64,000 bases of DNA from DATEOR01 sp963766725. GTDB lineage: Bacteria; Actinomycetota; Thermoleophilia; Gaiellales; Gaiellaceae. Both the position numbers and the translations under genes were made by a program. The first letter of the stretch is position 1. Every line of letters starts with the position of its first letter. The stretch covers positions 124,001 through 188,000 of the forward strand of contig CAVYBK010000004.1 in assembly GCA_963766725.1 (NCBI GenBank), given 5' to 3'. The notes beneath the pieces were generated by a model. The model had not been told where the DNA came from. It did not search any database and saw nothing but the letters and a program-made list of their open reading frames with translations. Below, one piece after another: positions 52,140 to 61,497 of the stretch.

Positions 52140-53333
52140 GTGAAACAGATCTATCCGGCCACGATTACCGGGAAGAGCTTCGCGCCGGGCGTCAGCGTGC
52201 TCGACCACAACTTCGGGGCGGGCGACCAGTACACCCTCGGAGTCGAGGAGGAGTACATGCTCCTCGACAACGAGAGCTTCGATCTCGTCCAGCACGTGGA
52301 CACGGTCCTCTCTGCCGCGCAGAACGGGGAGCTGACCGACCGCATCGGCCCGGAGCTCATGCAGTCGGTGGTCGAGATCTCGACGCCGGTCTGCAAGGGC
52401 GTCGCCGAGGTGGACGCCGAGCTCCGCAAGCTCCGCGGCCTCGTGAGCGGCATCGCGGGCGAGCGCGGCATGCGCGTCGGCTCCGCGGGCACGCATCCCT
52501 TCAGCCTCTTCGAGCGCCAGCGGATCACAGCCCGCGACCGCTACCGAAATCTCGTCGACCAGCTCCAGTACGTCGCGCGCCGCGAGCTCATCTTCGGCCT
52601 CCACATCCACGTGGCCGTGGACGACCCCGAGAAGGCGATCAAGGTGACGAGCGCGCTCCTCCTCCATCTCCCGGACTTCCTCGCCCTCTCCGCCAACTCG
52701 CCGTTCTGGCGCGGCGAGGCGACCGGGCTCGCGTCGAGCCGGCAGATGGTCTTCGCGGCCTTTCCGCGCTCCGGGCCGCCGCCGCGCTTCCGCGACTACG
52801 CCGACTACGCGGAGGTCGTCGGCCAGCTCGAGAAGACCGGCTGCATCGCGGACTACACGCACATCTGGTGGGACATCCGCCTCCATCCCCGCTTCGGGAC
52901 GATCGAGGTGCGGGTGATGGACGCGGTCACGCGCGTGGAGGAGACGGTCGCCCTCACCGCCTACGTGCAGGCCCTCGTGAAGCACTACGCCGAGCGTTTC
53001 GACTCGGGCGCGGAGCTGCCCTCGTTCCACCGCATCCTCATCTCCGAGAACAAGTGGCTCGGCGCGCGCTACGGCCTCGAAGCGCCGGTCATGGACCTCG
53101 CCACGGGCCGGAGGAACCGCGTGCCCGTCGCCCAGCTCATCCGGCGGACGCTCAGGGACATCGAGCCGCATGCGCGCGAGCTCGGCGCAGAACGCGAGCT
53201 CGAGGGCATCAAGGACATCCTCGCGAAGGGCAACGGCGCCGACCGGCAGCTCCGCGTCTTCAACGCGAACCGCGACATCGTCGAGGTGGCGAGCGAGATC
53301 GCGGACGCGACCGAAGCTGCCGCCGACGGATGA
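52140..53333 (+). CDS. glutamate-cysteine ligase-like carboxylate-amine ligase (YbdK/GCS2)
   Basis: 397 residues from GTG 52140. GVEEEYMLLDNESFDLVQ is the GCS2 start with its catalytic Glu; LMQSVVEISTPVC, FGLHIHVAVDDPEKAI, LSANSPFWRGEATGLAS, and TIEVRVMDAVTRVEETVAL give the other ATP and metal-binding blocks. It joins an amino acid to a carboxylate and could make gamma-glutamylcysteine, though actinobacteria usually lack glutathione. TAGAGT lies 10 nt upstream. The stop overlaps the peroxiredoxin ATG (ATGA), so ligase and selenoperoxiredoxin are co-translated. Confidence 0.88.
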   Translation: MKQIYPATITGKSFAPGVSVLDHNFGAGDQYTLGVEEEYMLLDNESFDLVQHVDTVLSAAQNGELTDRIGPELMQSVVEISTPVCKGVAEVDAELRKLRGLVSGIAGERGMRVGSAGTHPFSLFERQRITARDRYRNLVDQLQYVARRELIFGLHIHVAVDDPEKAIKVTSALLLHLPDFLALSANSPFWRGEATGLASSRQMVFAAFPRSGPPPRFRDYADYAEVVGQLEKTGCIADYTHIWWDIRLHPRFGTIEVRVMDAVTRVEETVALTAYVQALVKHYAERFDSGAELPSFHRILISENKWLGARYGLEAPVMDLATGRRNRVPVAQLIRRTLRDIEPHARELGAERELEGIKDILAKGNGADRQLRVFNANRDIVEVASEIADATEAAADG

Positions 53334-53791
53334 TCGCCGTCGGCGAACCGGTCCCGGCCGCGTGCGTCTGGCTGACGCCGCGCGACGTGGTCGAGCTCCA
53401 CGAGCTGGCCGAAGGCACGCCCTACGTCCTCCTCTTCTACCTCTTCGACTGGTCGAGCACCTGAACGGACGAGTTCACGCTCCTGCGTGACAGGGGCCGG
53501 GAGTTCGAGGACGCGGGCGTAAAGATCTTCGGGATCTCGCGCGACAGCCCCTGGTCGCACGTGGCCTGGGCCCAGGCGCTCGACCTCTCGACGCCGCTTC
53601 TTTCGGACTGGAACGGGGATGCCATCGGCGCGTTCGGCGTCGGTCACGAGTACCGCGGGATGGAGGGCGTCGCCGGCCGGAGCGCCTTTCTCGTCGACGG
53701 AGAGGGCATCATCCGCGGGTCATGGACGTACGAGACGGCAGAGGTGCCCGACTTCGACGAGCTCTTGGCCGCCGCCCGCTCGCTTTCGTAA
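53330..53791 (+). CDS. AhpC/TSA-type peroxiredoxin with selenocysteine at the peroxidatic position (in-frame UGA = Sec45)
   Basis: 153 residues read through UGA 53462-53464. The reading LLFYLFDWSST-U-TDEFTLLRDRGREFEDAG is the peroxiredoxin active site, where other members have Cys (FxxxxxTCTxE). The same frame continues VKIFGISRDSPWSHVAWAQAL, LLSDWNGDAIGAFGV and SAFLVDGEGIIRGSWTYE, all family blocks. Without readthrough the protein would stop at residue 44. Selenoprotein peroxiredoxins are known from amino-acid-fermenting bacteria with glycine reductase. It would reduce peroxides; a gamma-glutamyl thiol made by the preceding ligase or a thioredoxin could be the electron donor. No second resolving Cys is visible, so it is of the 1-Cys type. 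Confidence 0.9.
53475..53490 (+). promoter_or_regulatory. candidate bacterial SECIS hairpin
   Basis: TCACGC, loop TCCT, GCGTGA: a perfect 6-bp stem beginning 10 nt after the UGA, the position bacterial SelB-binding hairpins take. Confidence 0.45.
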
Positions 53792-55672
53792 CGGTTCTCT
53801 ACGCTGCCGCGGCGGTCGCCGCGACCTGGCCCGCGATCGGCTCCTTCGGAAGCGCGTTCATGGCGAGCGGCGGCGAGGGCTACGGCGAGCCTCCGGCCGG
53901 GGACCACCTCCAGAGCGTCTACCGCCTCTGGCTCGTCGGCCACCAGCTGGCGAACGGCGCGGCGCCCTGGGAAGACCCCTACAGCTTCCAGCCGCTCGCC
54001 GAGCCGCAGACCGTGCTCGCCGGCTGGCCGTTCGGGCTCGTCTACTGGCCGCTCGGCGCGCTCTTCGGCCCCGTCGTCGCGTGGAACCTGCTCCTCCTCG
54101 GGACGATCGTGGTCGCGGGCCTCCTCACGTACCTCTGGCTGCGCGCGCTCGAGCTCGGGCCCTGGGCGGCGGCGATCGGGGGTCTCGCCTTCGCCATCGC
54201 GCCATACCGGCTCGACCAGAGCGCCTCCGGCCACCTCCTCGGCTGGGCGGCAGTCTTCCTCCCCCTCGCGCTCCTCGGGATCGAGCGGGCGCGGGTCGCC
54301 TCGACACCTCGCCGTGCCCACGGCTGGGGTGCGCTCACGGCCGCGGCCCTAGCCTCGATCGCGCTTTCGGGCCAGCTCCACCTCGCGCTCGGCGCCGTCC
54401 CGTTCGTGCTCGCCTACGCGCTCGTGCGCCGCCGGCGGATTCCCCTCTTCTGGACCGTGGCAGGCTCCGCCGCCGCAGCGGCGGTCGGCCTCCTCGTCCG
54501 CTACACGCTCATCGCCGGCTCGGCAGAGGACCAGGGGCGCTCGCTCGCCGACGTGCGCAGGTTCCAGGCCGAGTGGGCCGACCTCTTCAACCGCTGGCAC
54601 CGGCCCGGGAGCGAGGAGTTCGTCTACTTCGGCTGGCTCACGCCCGTGCTCGCCGTCGTCGGGCTGGTCGTCCTCTGGCGTGGACGCCGTTGGCTGGCCG
54701 TGCTGCTCGGGCTGGGGGCCATTGTTCCGGTCCTCCTCGCGCTCGGGACGAACCTCCCGACGTACTCGGTGCTCTGGCACGCGCTCCCGCCACTCCGCTT
54801 CCCGCGGGTGCCCGAACGCTTCATGCCCGTCGCCGACCTCGCGCTGGCCGCCCTGCTCGCGTTCGCAGTCGCCGAGCTGGTTCGGCGAGCCGGGCGGAGA
54901 GGGATGGCGGTAGCGGCCGGCCTGCTCGTCCTGGTCGCGCTCGACCTCGGAACGCAGCCCGTCTCGGCAACCGCGGCAGACCCTGACAACCAGGCGTACG
55001 CCGCTCTCGAGCCCGGGCGCATCCTCGATCTTCCGCTCTTCGATCCCGGGATCCACTATGGCTCGGTCTACGACTACTACGAGCTGCAGGAGCCTCGCGA
55101 GCGCCCGCAGGGCTACAACACGCTCGCCCCGCGGAGCGCTTACTCCTTCGCGTTCACCTACAACCGGATCGGCTGCGGGGTCTGGGAGTCGGGCGACGAA
55201 GCGACGCTCGAGCGGCTCGGCGTCACGAACGTCCTCCTCCACGCGGGCGTCTACGAGCAGGCGGGCGACCATTCCGCGTGGTTCGCGTGGCACGGGCTCG
55301 AAGAGGCAGGCTGGATGCCAACGGCCCAGGACGGCGCGATCACGCTGCTTCGAGCGCGGCTCGTCGTCTGCGGCCGTTCCGCTCCCCGAGCCCGCGCGGA
55401 CGGAGCCCGTCTTCTGCCAGGGCTGGCGGGACGGGAAGATGAACGAGCTCCAGGCGCCGTTCTGGCTCTTCGGTGCTGGGCACTACGTACTCCACGTCAC
55501 CGCAACGGTGCCCACAGTGGTCGGAATCTCCGTCGACAGCCATCTCTTCGACCGGCGCCTCGTGGACGGCAGCGTGACGCTCAACTTCCAGCTCGAGGGC
55601 GAGACGCTTCGCTGGCAAGCGGTCGTCGTCGAGGCCTCGCGTCCCGGCCTCGAGCTCGACTACATCGGCTGA
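53722..55672 (+). CDS. large polytopic membrane protein of the GT-C/YfhO type (one-base frameshift near the end)
   Basis: ATG 53722 overlaps the peroxiredoxin gene by 70 bases; a basic lead is followed by FVTVLYAAAAVAATWPAIGS. About 11-12 membrane helices follow with a large loop containing DHLQSVYRLWLVGHQLANG, which resembles GT-C-type or YfhO lipid-linked sugar transferases. The C-terminal soluble part reads ILDLPLFDPGIHYGSVYDYYELQ...; near 55360-55375 one extra base shifts the frame, after which EPVFCQGWRDGKMNELQAPFWLFG and VVGISVDSHLFDRRLVDG finish at 55672. Repaired length is 649 residues. Function unknown. Confidence 0.65.
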
Positions 55673-57004
55673 CTAGAGGTCGACGAGCGCCGGCGGCCGA
55701 AGGAGCTCGGATGGGGCATCCGGCACCTGGCCCGTCGGCCGTGACGCGACACCCTCGATGGAACGCATTCCCGGGATGAAGAGCGCGCCGAGCGTGACGA
55801 CTGCGCCGATAACCGCGGCGCCGACCAGCGTCACCCGGGCTCCCAGGGCTTCCGCCGCTGGGGCCGTAAGCGCGAACGAGAGCGGCAAGAGGCCTATCGA
55901 TATCAGCCAGTCGAGGCTGGAGACCCGGCCCAGCATGGACGCCGGGACGTGGCGCTGCTTGATCGTCGCCCAGATGATCGTGCCAGCGGTCTCGAGCGCA
56001 TTGAAGACGAGGCACGCGACCATCAGCTGCCACGAAGAGGTCGCAAGGCCGTAGCCCGCGACCGCAAGGGTCGCAATCGTCCAGGTCGCGTACATGATCG
56101 TGACGTCGCGGCGCGGATGTCCCCACTGCCCCATGAACAGGGCGCCTCCGATGGCGCCGATACCGCCCGCCGCGAAAACGAGCCCTAGGTCGCGCGCCGA
56201 AGCACCGAGGTCGTTCTTGACCAGGTAGGGAAGCAGGACCTCGGCGGGGCCCAGGAAGCAGAGGTAGGCAATCGCAGCCGAAAGCAGGGTGCCCCAGAGC
56301 CACGCGCGGCCGGCCACGAAGCGAAGTCCGGCCTTCATCGCGGCCACCGGCGACTCCGAATCCGCACTGGCACGCAGCGGCGGCCGGATCATCCACACCG
56401 CGACCGTCGATGCCGCGAACGACGCCGAGTCGACCGCAAACGCCGTGCCGGAGCCGAGTGTGGCGACCAAGGCCCCGCCGACTGCCGGCCCGACGAGGCG
56501 AAGCGCGATCGGACGCACGAACTGGTCGAGGGAGTTCGCCGCCGGAAGGTCTGGCGAGGGAACTATGTCTGGCACGACCGCCTCGAAGGCCGGAATGAAG
56601 AACGCGGTTCCGACGCCATACACCGCGACGACGACGACCAGTTGCCAGAACGTCAGAGCACCGGTCAGCGAGAGAACAGCGAGTACCCCGATGACGACCG
56701 CCCGGCCGAAGTCCGCCCAGAGCATGACGAGGCGACGGTCGACGCGGTCGCTGAGCATGCCTGCCGGCAGCAGGAACGCAATCGTGGGGAGTGTCATGCC
56801 GATACCGAGAATCGAGAGCGCCGCTGGTGCGTTCCAAAGCGCGTATGCCTCCCATGCCATCGCGACGAGAAAGATGCCGTCGCCCAGAAGCGACACCGTC
56901 ATCCCCGCCCAGAGGATGCGGAAGTCGCGGTGCCTCAGCGGTGCGAGCAGATTGATGCGTGAGAAGCCGCCGGGGCGGTCGAGCGCCTCGTGGCTATGCT
57001 GCAC
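55673..57004 (-). CDS. MFS transporter (MFS_3/enterobactin-exporter-like)
   Basis: 443 residues from GTG 57004, which overlaps the end of the GGDEF-EAL gene by 11 bases. Twelve membrane segments with PLRHRDFRILWAGMTVSLLGDGIF, the loop GMLSDRVDRRLVMLWADFGRAV between helices 2 and 3 (the MFS A motif) and VPDIVPSPDLPAANSLDQ typical of MFS_3 exporters, and GRVSSLDWLISIGLLPLSFALTAPAAEALGA. It exports small molecules. Its position as last gene of an operon with an aminotransferase and FabI suggests it exports their product. Confidence 0.85.
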   Translation of the reverse strand: MQHSHEALDRPGGFSRINLLAPLRHRDFRILWAGMTVSLLGDGIFLVAMAWEAYALWNAPAALSILGIGMTLPTIAFLLPAGMLSDRVDRRLVMLWADFGRAVVIGVLAVLSLTGALTFWQLVVVVAVYGVGTAFFIPAFEAVVPDIVPSPDLPAANSLDQFVRPIALRLVGPAVGGALVATLGSGTAFAVDSASFAASTVAVWMIRPPLRASADSESPVAAMKAGLRFVAGRAWLWGTLLSAAIAYLCFLGPAEVLLPYLVKNDLGASARDLGLVFAAGGIGAIGGALFMGQWGHPRRDVTIMYATWTIATLAVAGYGLATSSWQLMVACLVFNALETAGTIIWATIKQRHVPASMLGRVSSLDWLISIGLLPLSFALTAPAAEALGARVTLVGAAVIGAVVTLGALFIPGMRSIEGVASRPTGQVPDAPSELLRPPALVDL

Positions 57005-60000
57005 TGCCTGTGACCTCGTCGAGACCGGTGTCCAGGTACTCGACCAGATCGTCGCGGCTCATCGGCTTCGCAAAGAAGAAACCTTGGCCGAGCTCGCATC
57101 CGAGATCCCGAAGGGAGCCGATCTGCTCGGGGAACTCGATTCCCTCGGCGACGACTTCGAGGTTGAGGCTGTTGCCCATTGCGATGATGGCACCCGCGAG
57201 GCCGGATGCCTCGTGCTCTTTCGTCAGGAAAGCTCGGTCCATCTTGAGGATGTCGACCGGGAATCGGCTCAGGTACGAGAGGGACGAGTAGCCAGTCCCG
57301 AAGTCGTCCATGGCGAGGAGGATCCCGAGCTCCTTCAGCTCGTGTAGCCGGGCGACGGCCAGATCCGTGTCGGCCATCATCACGCTCTCCGTGATCTCGA
57401 GGACGAGCGAGGACGGCGGAAGGCCGCTCGAGGCAAGCGCATTGCGCACGTCGTCGACGATCGTCTCCGCCTGCAGCTGCTTGACCGAGAGGTTGACGCT
57501 CACCGTCAGGAGTTGCTCATTGTTCGACCGCCGGTGCAGATCGGCGGCTTGGCGGCAGGCCTGCTCGAGGACCCAGCGGCCGATCGGGATGATGAGGCCA
57601 GTCTCTTCGGCGAGTGGGATGAAGCTGAGCGGCGGAATCATCCCGCGCTCCGGGTGCATCCACCGCAGCAACGCCTCGACGCCGTAATCGGTGCGCGTCG
57701 AGAGGTTGACCACCGGCTGGTAGTAAATCTCGAGCTGCTCGAACTCCAGAGCCCGCTGGAGCTGGGCCTGCAACTCGAGCCGCTCGACGACCTGCTCGTG
57801 CATCGTCGGCTCGAATACTCGGTAGCTCCCTTTGCTGTCCCGCTTGGCCATGTACATCGCAACGTCAGCGTTGCGCAGGAGCTCCTCCGCGTCCGGAGTC
57901 CCGAAGTCGTTGCCGGCGAGGCAAATGCCGACGCTTGCTCTTGGATACACCTGGTTGGCATCGACCTCGTACGGGGCCTCGAGCCCGGCGAGGACGCGTG
58001 CGGCAACATCGGCGGCGTCCGCCGAATCGGTAATGCCGTCGAGCAGGATTGCGAACTCGTCCCCGCCGAAGCGGGCGACCGTGTCTGCAGGGCGCACGGC
58101 GATCTCGAGGCGACGGCCCACCTCCTGGAGAACGGTGTCGCCGGCGGCGTGGCCCAGGCTGTCGTTCACCGTCTTGAAGTCGTCGAGGTCGATGAACATG
58201 ACGCCAATCGACGGCCCGCCGCGGAGCGAGCGCATGATCGAGTGCTGCACGCGGTCGGCGAAAAGGGCCCGGTTGGCGAGATTCGTGACGGGGTCGTGGA
58301 ACGCCTGATGCGCGAGCTGCTCCTCGAACGCTTTCCGCTCGCTGACGTCGCGGCTGTTCAGGACGATGCCGCGGACGTGCTCGTCCTGGAGTAGATCGGT
58401 GTGCTGCATTTCGAACTGAAGCCAGGTTCCGTCGCGGTGACGGAGGCTGCATTCGATCACGTGGGTCTCGGCGCCCCCGCCGGCGTACGCATCGCCGACA
58501 CCGGAAAGTATCTGCGTCAGCCGGGGGCGGTCAGACTGGGCGAGTATCTGGGCGAACTGCGTCCCTTCCATCTCGTCGGGCCGATATCCGAGCACTCGCT
58601 CGACGGACGGGCTCTGATAGGTGACCTCCCCATGCGCGTCGAGCACGGTGATGAGGTCGCTTGAATGCGCGACCAGCGAGCGGAACCGCGCCTCGTTCTG
58701 CCGCCGGTGAAGGTCTTCAGCGAGGCTCGCCCCTTCGAGCGCGAGCGACACTTGACTGCTGAGAGATTCAAGGGAGTCGACAAGCTCTCGCGCAATCGGA
58801 GCCGGGGCGGAGAGGAAGAGAACGCCGCGCATCTCCTCTCGAACAGAGAGCGGCAGGGAGAGCGTGACCGCGCTTCCGGTCGCGCGCAGCCCTTCGAGCA
58901 CCTCGGCCGGAACGCTCGATGCCCAGCGCTGCGTTGGCACCGACATCGACTCACGTAGCCAGCGGTTCGCGTCTTTCGAAAGCGTCCAGTCCTCATCGAA
59001 CTCGGATGCGGCCACGACGACCGCGCCCTCCGACTGATACAGGACGAGGCGAGCGCGCACCTCCCCTTCGACAAGAGTATGGACTGCCGAGACCGCAGCC
59101 CGGTTCACCTGCTCGCGGCCGGCCGCTGCGACCAGGTCCACCCCGGCAGCTCTGAGAGCGAGCTCGCGTGCGGCGGCGCGTGCCTCCTGGCGAACGAGCC
59201 CGGCCATGCGCAGGACGACGAGGAGGAACAGGATCGCGGAAGCGAGGATCAGAACGAGCTTGTCGGTATCCCCCCACGCCTGCCAGGCGCGAATTCCGGG
59301 TGCGATGAGACAGGCGCTCGCGAGAAGCGCCAGCCGGAGCGGAGTGAGGCGCGTCCGGTCCTCGAGCGCGGGCTCCTCGAGTGTCCGCATCGAGGGATGC
59401 AGGGCCGCGGCGCCCCAGAGCAAGTAGTAGACGATCCAGCCGACGTCATAGCTCAGCTGGTGGTTGTAGGCATCCGTGAGGAGCGCGTACGTGTAGGCGG
59501 AGTCGACCGCGAGCAGCGAGACGATGCTTCCGATCAGCAGATAGAAGGCTGGGGCGCGCTTGCCCTGGTCGACGGCGAGACGGATGGCCGCGGCGAGGAG
59601 GAGGATGTCGCCGAGGGGGTACGCGGCGGATACGGCCTTCTCGAGGGTCGTCAGGCCTGAGAGGTGGATGTTCGGAGCGACGAGGAAGACCCAAGAAATC
59701 AGGCCGATGCCGACGGTGAGGATGAGTGAGTCGATCACCGCGGCACGGTCGCCCCGCGGGTTTCGGCGCCTGACGAGGATGAGCAATCCGGCGACGAGAG
59801 CCGGGTAGACCGTCAGGTAGATGCCGTCGCCGAGCGACGGGAACTCCACCTCGACACCGAAGAGCTTCGGATAGCTGTACGTGTAGAGGTCGCCGGCGAA
59901 GAACAGGAACTGGCCGACGATGAAGAGGTACCAGGCCGCCCGCGCCCTCGGCCGGTGGAGGTAGATGCCCACCGCGATGGCGATCGAAGAGGAGAGGCCG

Positions 60001-60131
60001 AGGAGGTTGATGAGCGGCCCGTTCCCCTTCAGCGGGGGAAACCACAAATAGGCCCCGGTCAAGACGGCGCCGACGAAGAGGTAGGCGATCCAGACGCGCT
60101 TGCGCCATCCGCCCACGGGCAAGAATCTCAT
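56994..60131 (-). CDS. membrane protein with GAF-PAS-GGDEF-EAL domains (c-di-GMP synthesis/hydrolysis)
   Basis: 1045 residues. The N-terminal eight or nine membrane helices (about 10-310) form a sensor of the MASE-like type. GAF (about 330-480) and PAS (about 495-615) domains follow. GGDEF (about 630-790) retains RFGGDEFAILLDG, and EAL (about 805-1035) retains YGVEALLRWMHPERG, VNLSVKQLQ, LEITESV and DDFGTGYSSLSYL. Both sites look intact, so it may make and break c-di-GMP. The ATG overlaps the aminotransferase stop by 4 nt, and its own 3' end overlaps the MFS gene. Confidence 0.9.
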   Translation of the reverse strand: MRFLPVGGWRKRVWIAYLFVGAVLTGAYLWFPPLKGNGPLINLLGLSSSIAIAVGIYLHRPRARAAWYLFIVGQFLFFAGDLYTYSYPKLFGVEVEFPSLGDGIYLTVYPALVAGLLILVRRRNPRGDRAAVIDSLILTVGIGLISWVFLVAPNIHLSGLTTLEKAVSAAYPLGDILLLAAAIRLAVDQGKRAPAFYLLIGSIVSLLAVDSAYTYALLTDAYNHQLSYDVGWIVYYLLWGAAALHPSMRTLEEPALEDRTRLTPLRLALLASACLIAPGIRAWQAWGDTDKLVLILASAILFLLVVLRMAGLVRQEARAAARELALRAAGVDLVAAAGREQVNRAAVSAVHTLVEGEVRARLVLYQSEGAVVVAASEFDEDWTLSKDANRWLRESMSVPTQRWASSVPAEVLEGLRATGSAVTLSLPLSVREEMRGVLFLSAPAPIARELVDSLESLSSQVSLALEGASLAEDLHRRQNEARFRSLVAHSSDLITVLDAHGEVTYQSPSVERVLGYRPDEMEGTQFAQILAQSDRPRLTQILSGVGDAYAGGGAETHVIECSLRHRDGTWLQFEMQHTDLLQDEHVRGIVLNSRDVSERKAFEEQLAHQAFHDPVTNLANRALFADRVQHSIMRSLRGGPSIGVMFIDLDDFKTVNDSLGHAAGDTVLQEVGRRLEIAVRPADTVARFGGDEFAILLDGITDSADAADVAARVLAGLEAPYEVDANQVYPRASVGICLAGNDFGTPDAEELLRNADVAMYMAKRDSKGSYRVFEPTMHEQVVERLELQAQLQRALEFEQLEIYYQPVVNLSTRTDYGVEALLRWMHPERGMIPPLSFIPLAEETGLIIPIGRWVLEQACRQAADLHRRSNNEQLLTVSVNLSVKQLQAETIVDDVRNALASSGLPPSSLVLEITESVMMADTDLAVARLHELKELGILLAMDDFGTGYSSLSYLSRFPVDILKMDRAFLTKEHEASGLAGAIIAMGNSLNLEVVAEGIEFPEQIGSLRDLGCELGQGFFFAKPMSRDDLVEYLDTGLDEVTGSAA

Positions 60132-61420
60132 GCCGCGTACTCGTTTGACTGCGCCGGGCGCAAATCGAAAGCCGCGGCGAGCTTCCCGATGACGTCGACG
60201 AGTTGCTCGATCTCCGCCTGCGAGTTCGCCGCGGTGACCTGGATCCGAAAACCGACCTCGGTCTTCGGCACGAGCGGATACGCGGCCAGCGTGACGTAGA
60301 TGCCGTTCTCGAACAAGAACCGGCCTGCTGCATCTATGTCCTCGTGTCGTGCGAGCGGGACCTCGACGATCGGGAAGCCCGAGCGGTTGGGCGTGTGTAT
60401 GCCCAGACGGTCGAGGCACTCGAGCACCTGCGCCGTCTTGCTCCACAGGTCGGAGCGGATCTGCTCGCCGCGAGCCTCGTTGACGTCGAATCCCGCGAGC
60501 ACGGTCGCCAGTGAGGCTGTCGGCGACGGCCCCGAGTAGAGGTACGGCGGCGCTGCCGTCTTGAGCAGCTCCTTGAGCTGGGTCGGGCAGGCAATGAAGG
60601 CCGCGAGCGAGGAGTACGACTTCGAGAAGCCCGACACGAGAACGATCCCGTCGTACGACTCGCCGTAGTGCCGAACAACGCTGTTTCCGCGAAGGCCGTA
60701 CGGGCTGAGCTCCTCGTCCGAACGCTCGCCGATGACGCCGAAGCCGTGGGCATCGTCTACGTACAGGATCGCGTCGTATCGACGCGCGACTCGGGCGAAC
60801 TCCCGCAGGTCTGGCGCGTTCCCGGTCATGCTGTTGACCCCGTCCATGCAGATCAAGCGCGTCGTCGACCGATCAGCGCTGAGCATTTGCTCGAGATCGT
60901 CTGGATCCTCGAACCGGAACCGCTTGACGGTCGCCCCGCGGGCGGACGCGAACTGGCAGCCGTCGTAGATCGTCTTGTGCGCTCGGTTGTCCACGAAGAT
61001 CGTGCCATCCCCGGCGAGAACCGGAATGACGGAAAGGTGGATCAGGGTGATCGTCGGGAGAACCAGCGCGTCTTCACAGCCGAGCAGCGCGACGAGTCGT
61101 TCTTCGATCTCCTCGTAGAGGACGGGGCTTCCGAGCATCCGCGACCAGCTGGGATGCGTGCCCCACTTCTCGAGATACGCGGGAACGGCATCGATGATCT
61201 CGCGCTCGAGATCGAACCCGAGATAGTTGCAGGAAGCGAAGTCGGCGAGCCACTTGTCGCCGATTCGGATCATGCGCCCGTCGATTTCGTCGATGACCGC
61301 GTCGGTCATCGGATTGGAGCGTTCGAGCTCGGCGAGCTCGCTACATGCCGCCAGCCACCGGTCGATCCAACGGTTGGAAGCATGCGGGGACCGCGGTCCG
61401 ACCGGACGAAACACACCCAT
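60128..61420 (-). CDS. alpha-oxoamine-synthase family PLP enzyme
   Basis: 430 residues. PLP fold type I of the AOS group (serine palmitoyltransferase, AONS, CqsA): FASCNYLGFD start, GSPVLYEEIEERLVALLG, VDNRAHKTIYDG, the PLP Asp in LYVDDAHGFGVIG and Lys267 in GFSKSYSSLAAF. These enzymes condense an acyl thioester with an amino acid. No bio genes lie nearby, so biotin synthesis is unlikely; sphingoid-like bases or an acyl-aminoketone are options. The family members are usually about 390-400, so an N-terminal lead of some 40 residues is extra. The stop overlaps the GGDEF-EAL gene by 4 nt. Confidence 0.8.
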   Translation of the reverse strand: MGVFRPVGPRSPHASNRWIDRWLAACSELAELERSNPMTDAVIDEIDGRMIRIGDKWLADFASCNYLGFDLEREIIDAVPAYLEKWGTHPSWSRMLGSPVLYEEIEERLVALLGCEDALVLPTITLIHLSVIPVLAGDGTIFVDNRAHKTIYDGCQFASARGATVKRFRFEDPDDLEQMLSADRSTTRLICMDGVNSMTGNAPDLREFARVARRYDAILYVDDAHGFGVIGERSDEELSPYGLRGNSVVRHYGESYDGIVLVSGFSKSYSSLAAFIACPTQLKELLKTAAPPYLYSGPSPTASLATVLAGFDVNEARGEQIRSDLWSKTAQVLECLDRLGIHTPNRSGFPIVEVPLARHEDIDAAGRFLFENGIYVTLAAYPLVPKTEVGFRIQVTAANSQAEIEQLVDVIGKLAAAFDLRPAQSNEYAA

Positions 61421-61497
61421 GCGCACAAGATCGGGCTTTTGGACAGAAAGCTTTAGTGATGTTTCGCAAGGTCTGAACGCTCCGCGGAGCCAGCGCT

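Noticed and set aside
60128..61420. bioF (biotin synthesis)
   Set aside because: The fold fits, but no bioA/B/D genes lie nearby and the enzyme is tied to fabI, a c-di-GMP protein and an exporter.
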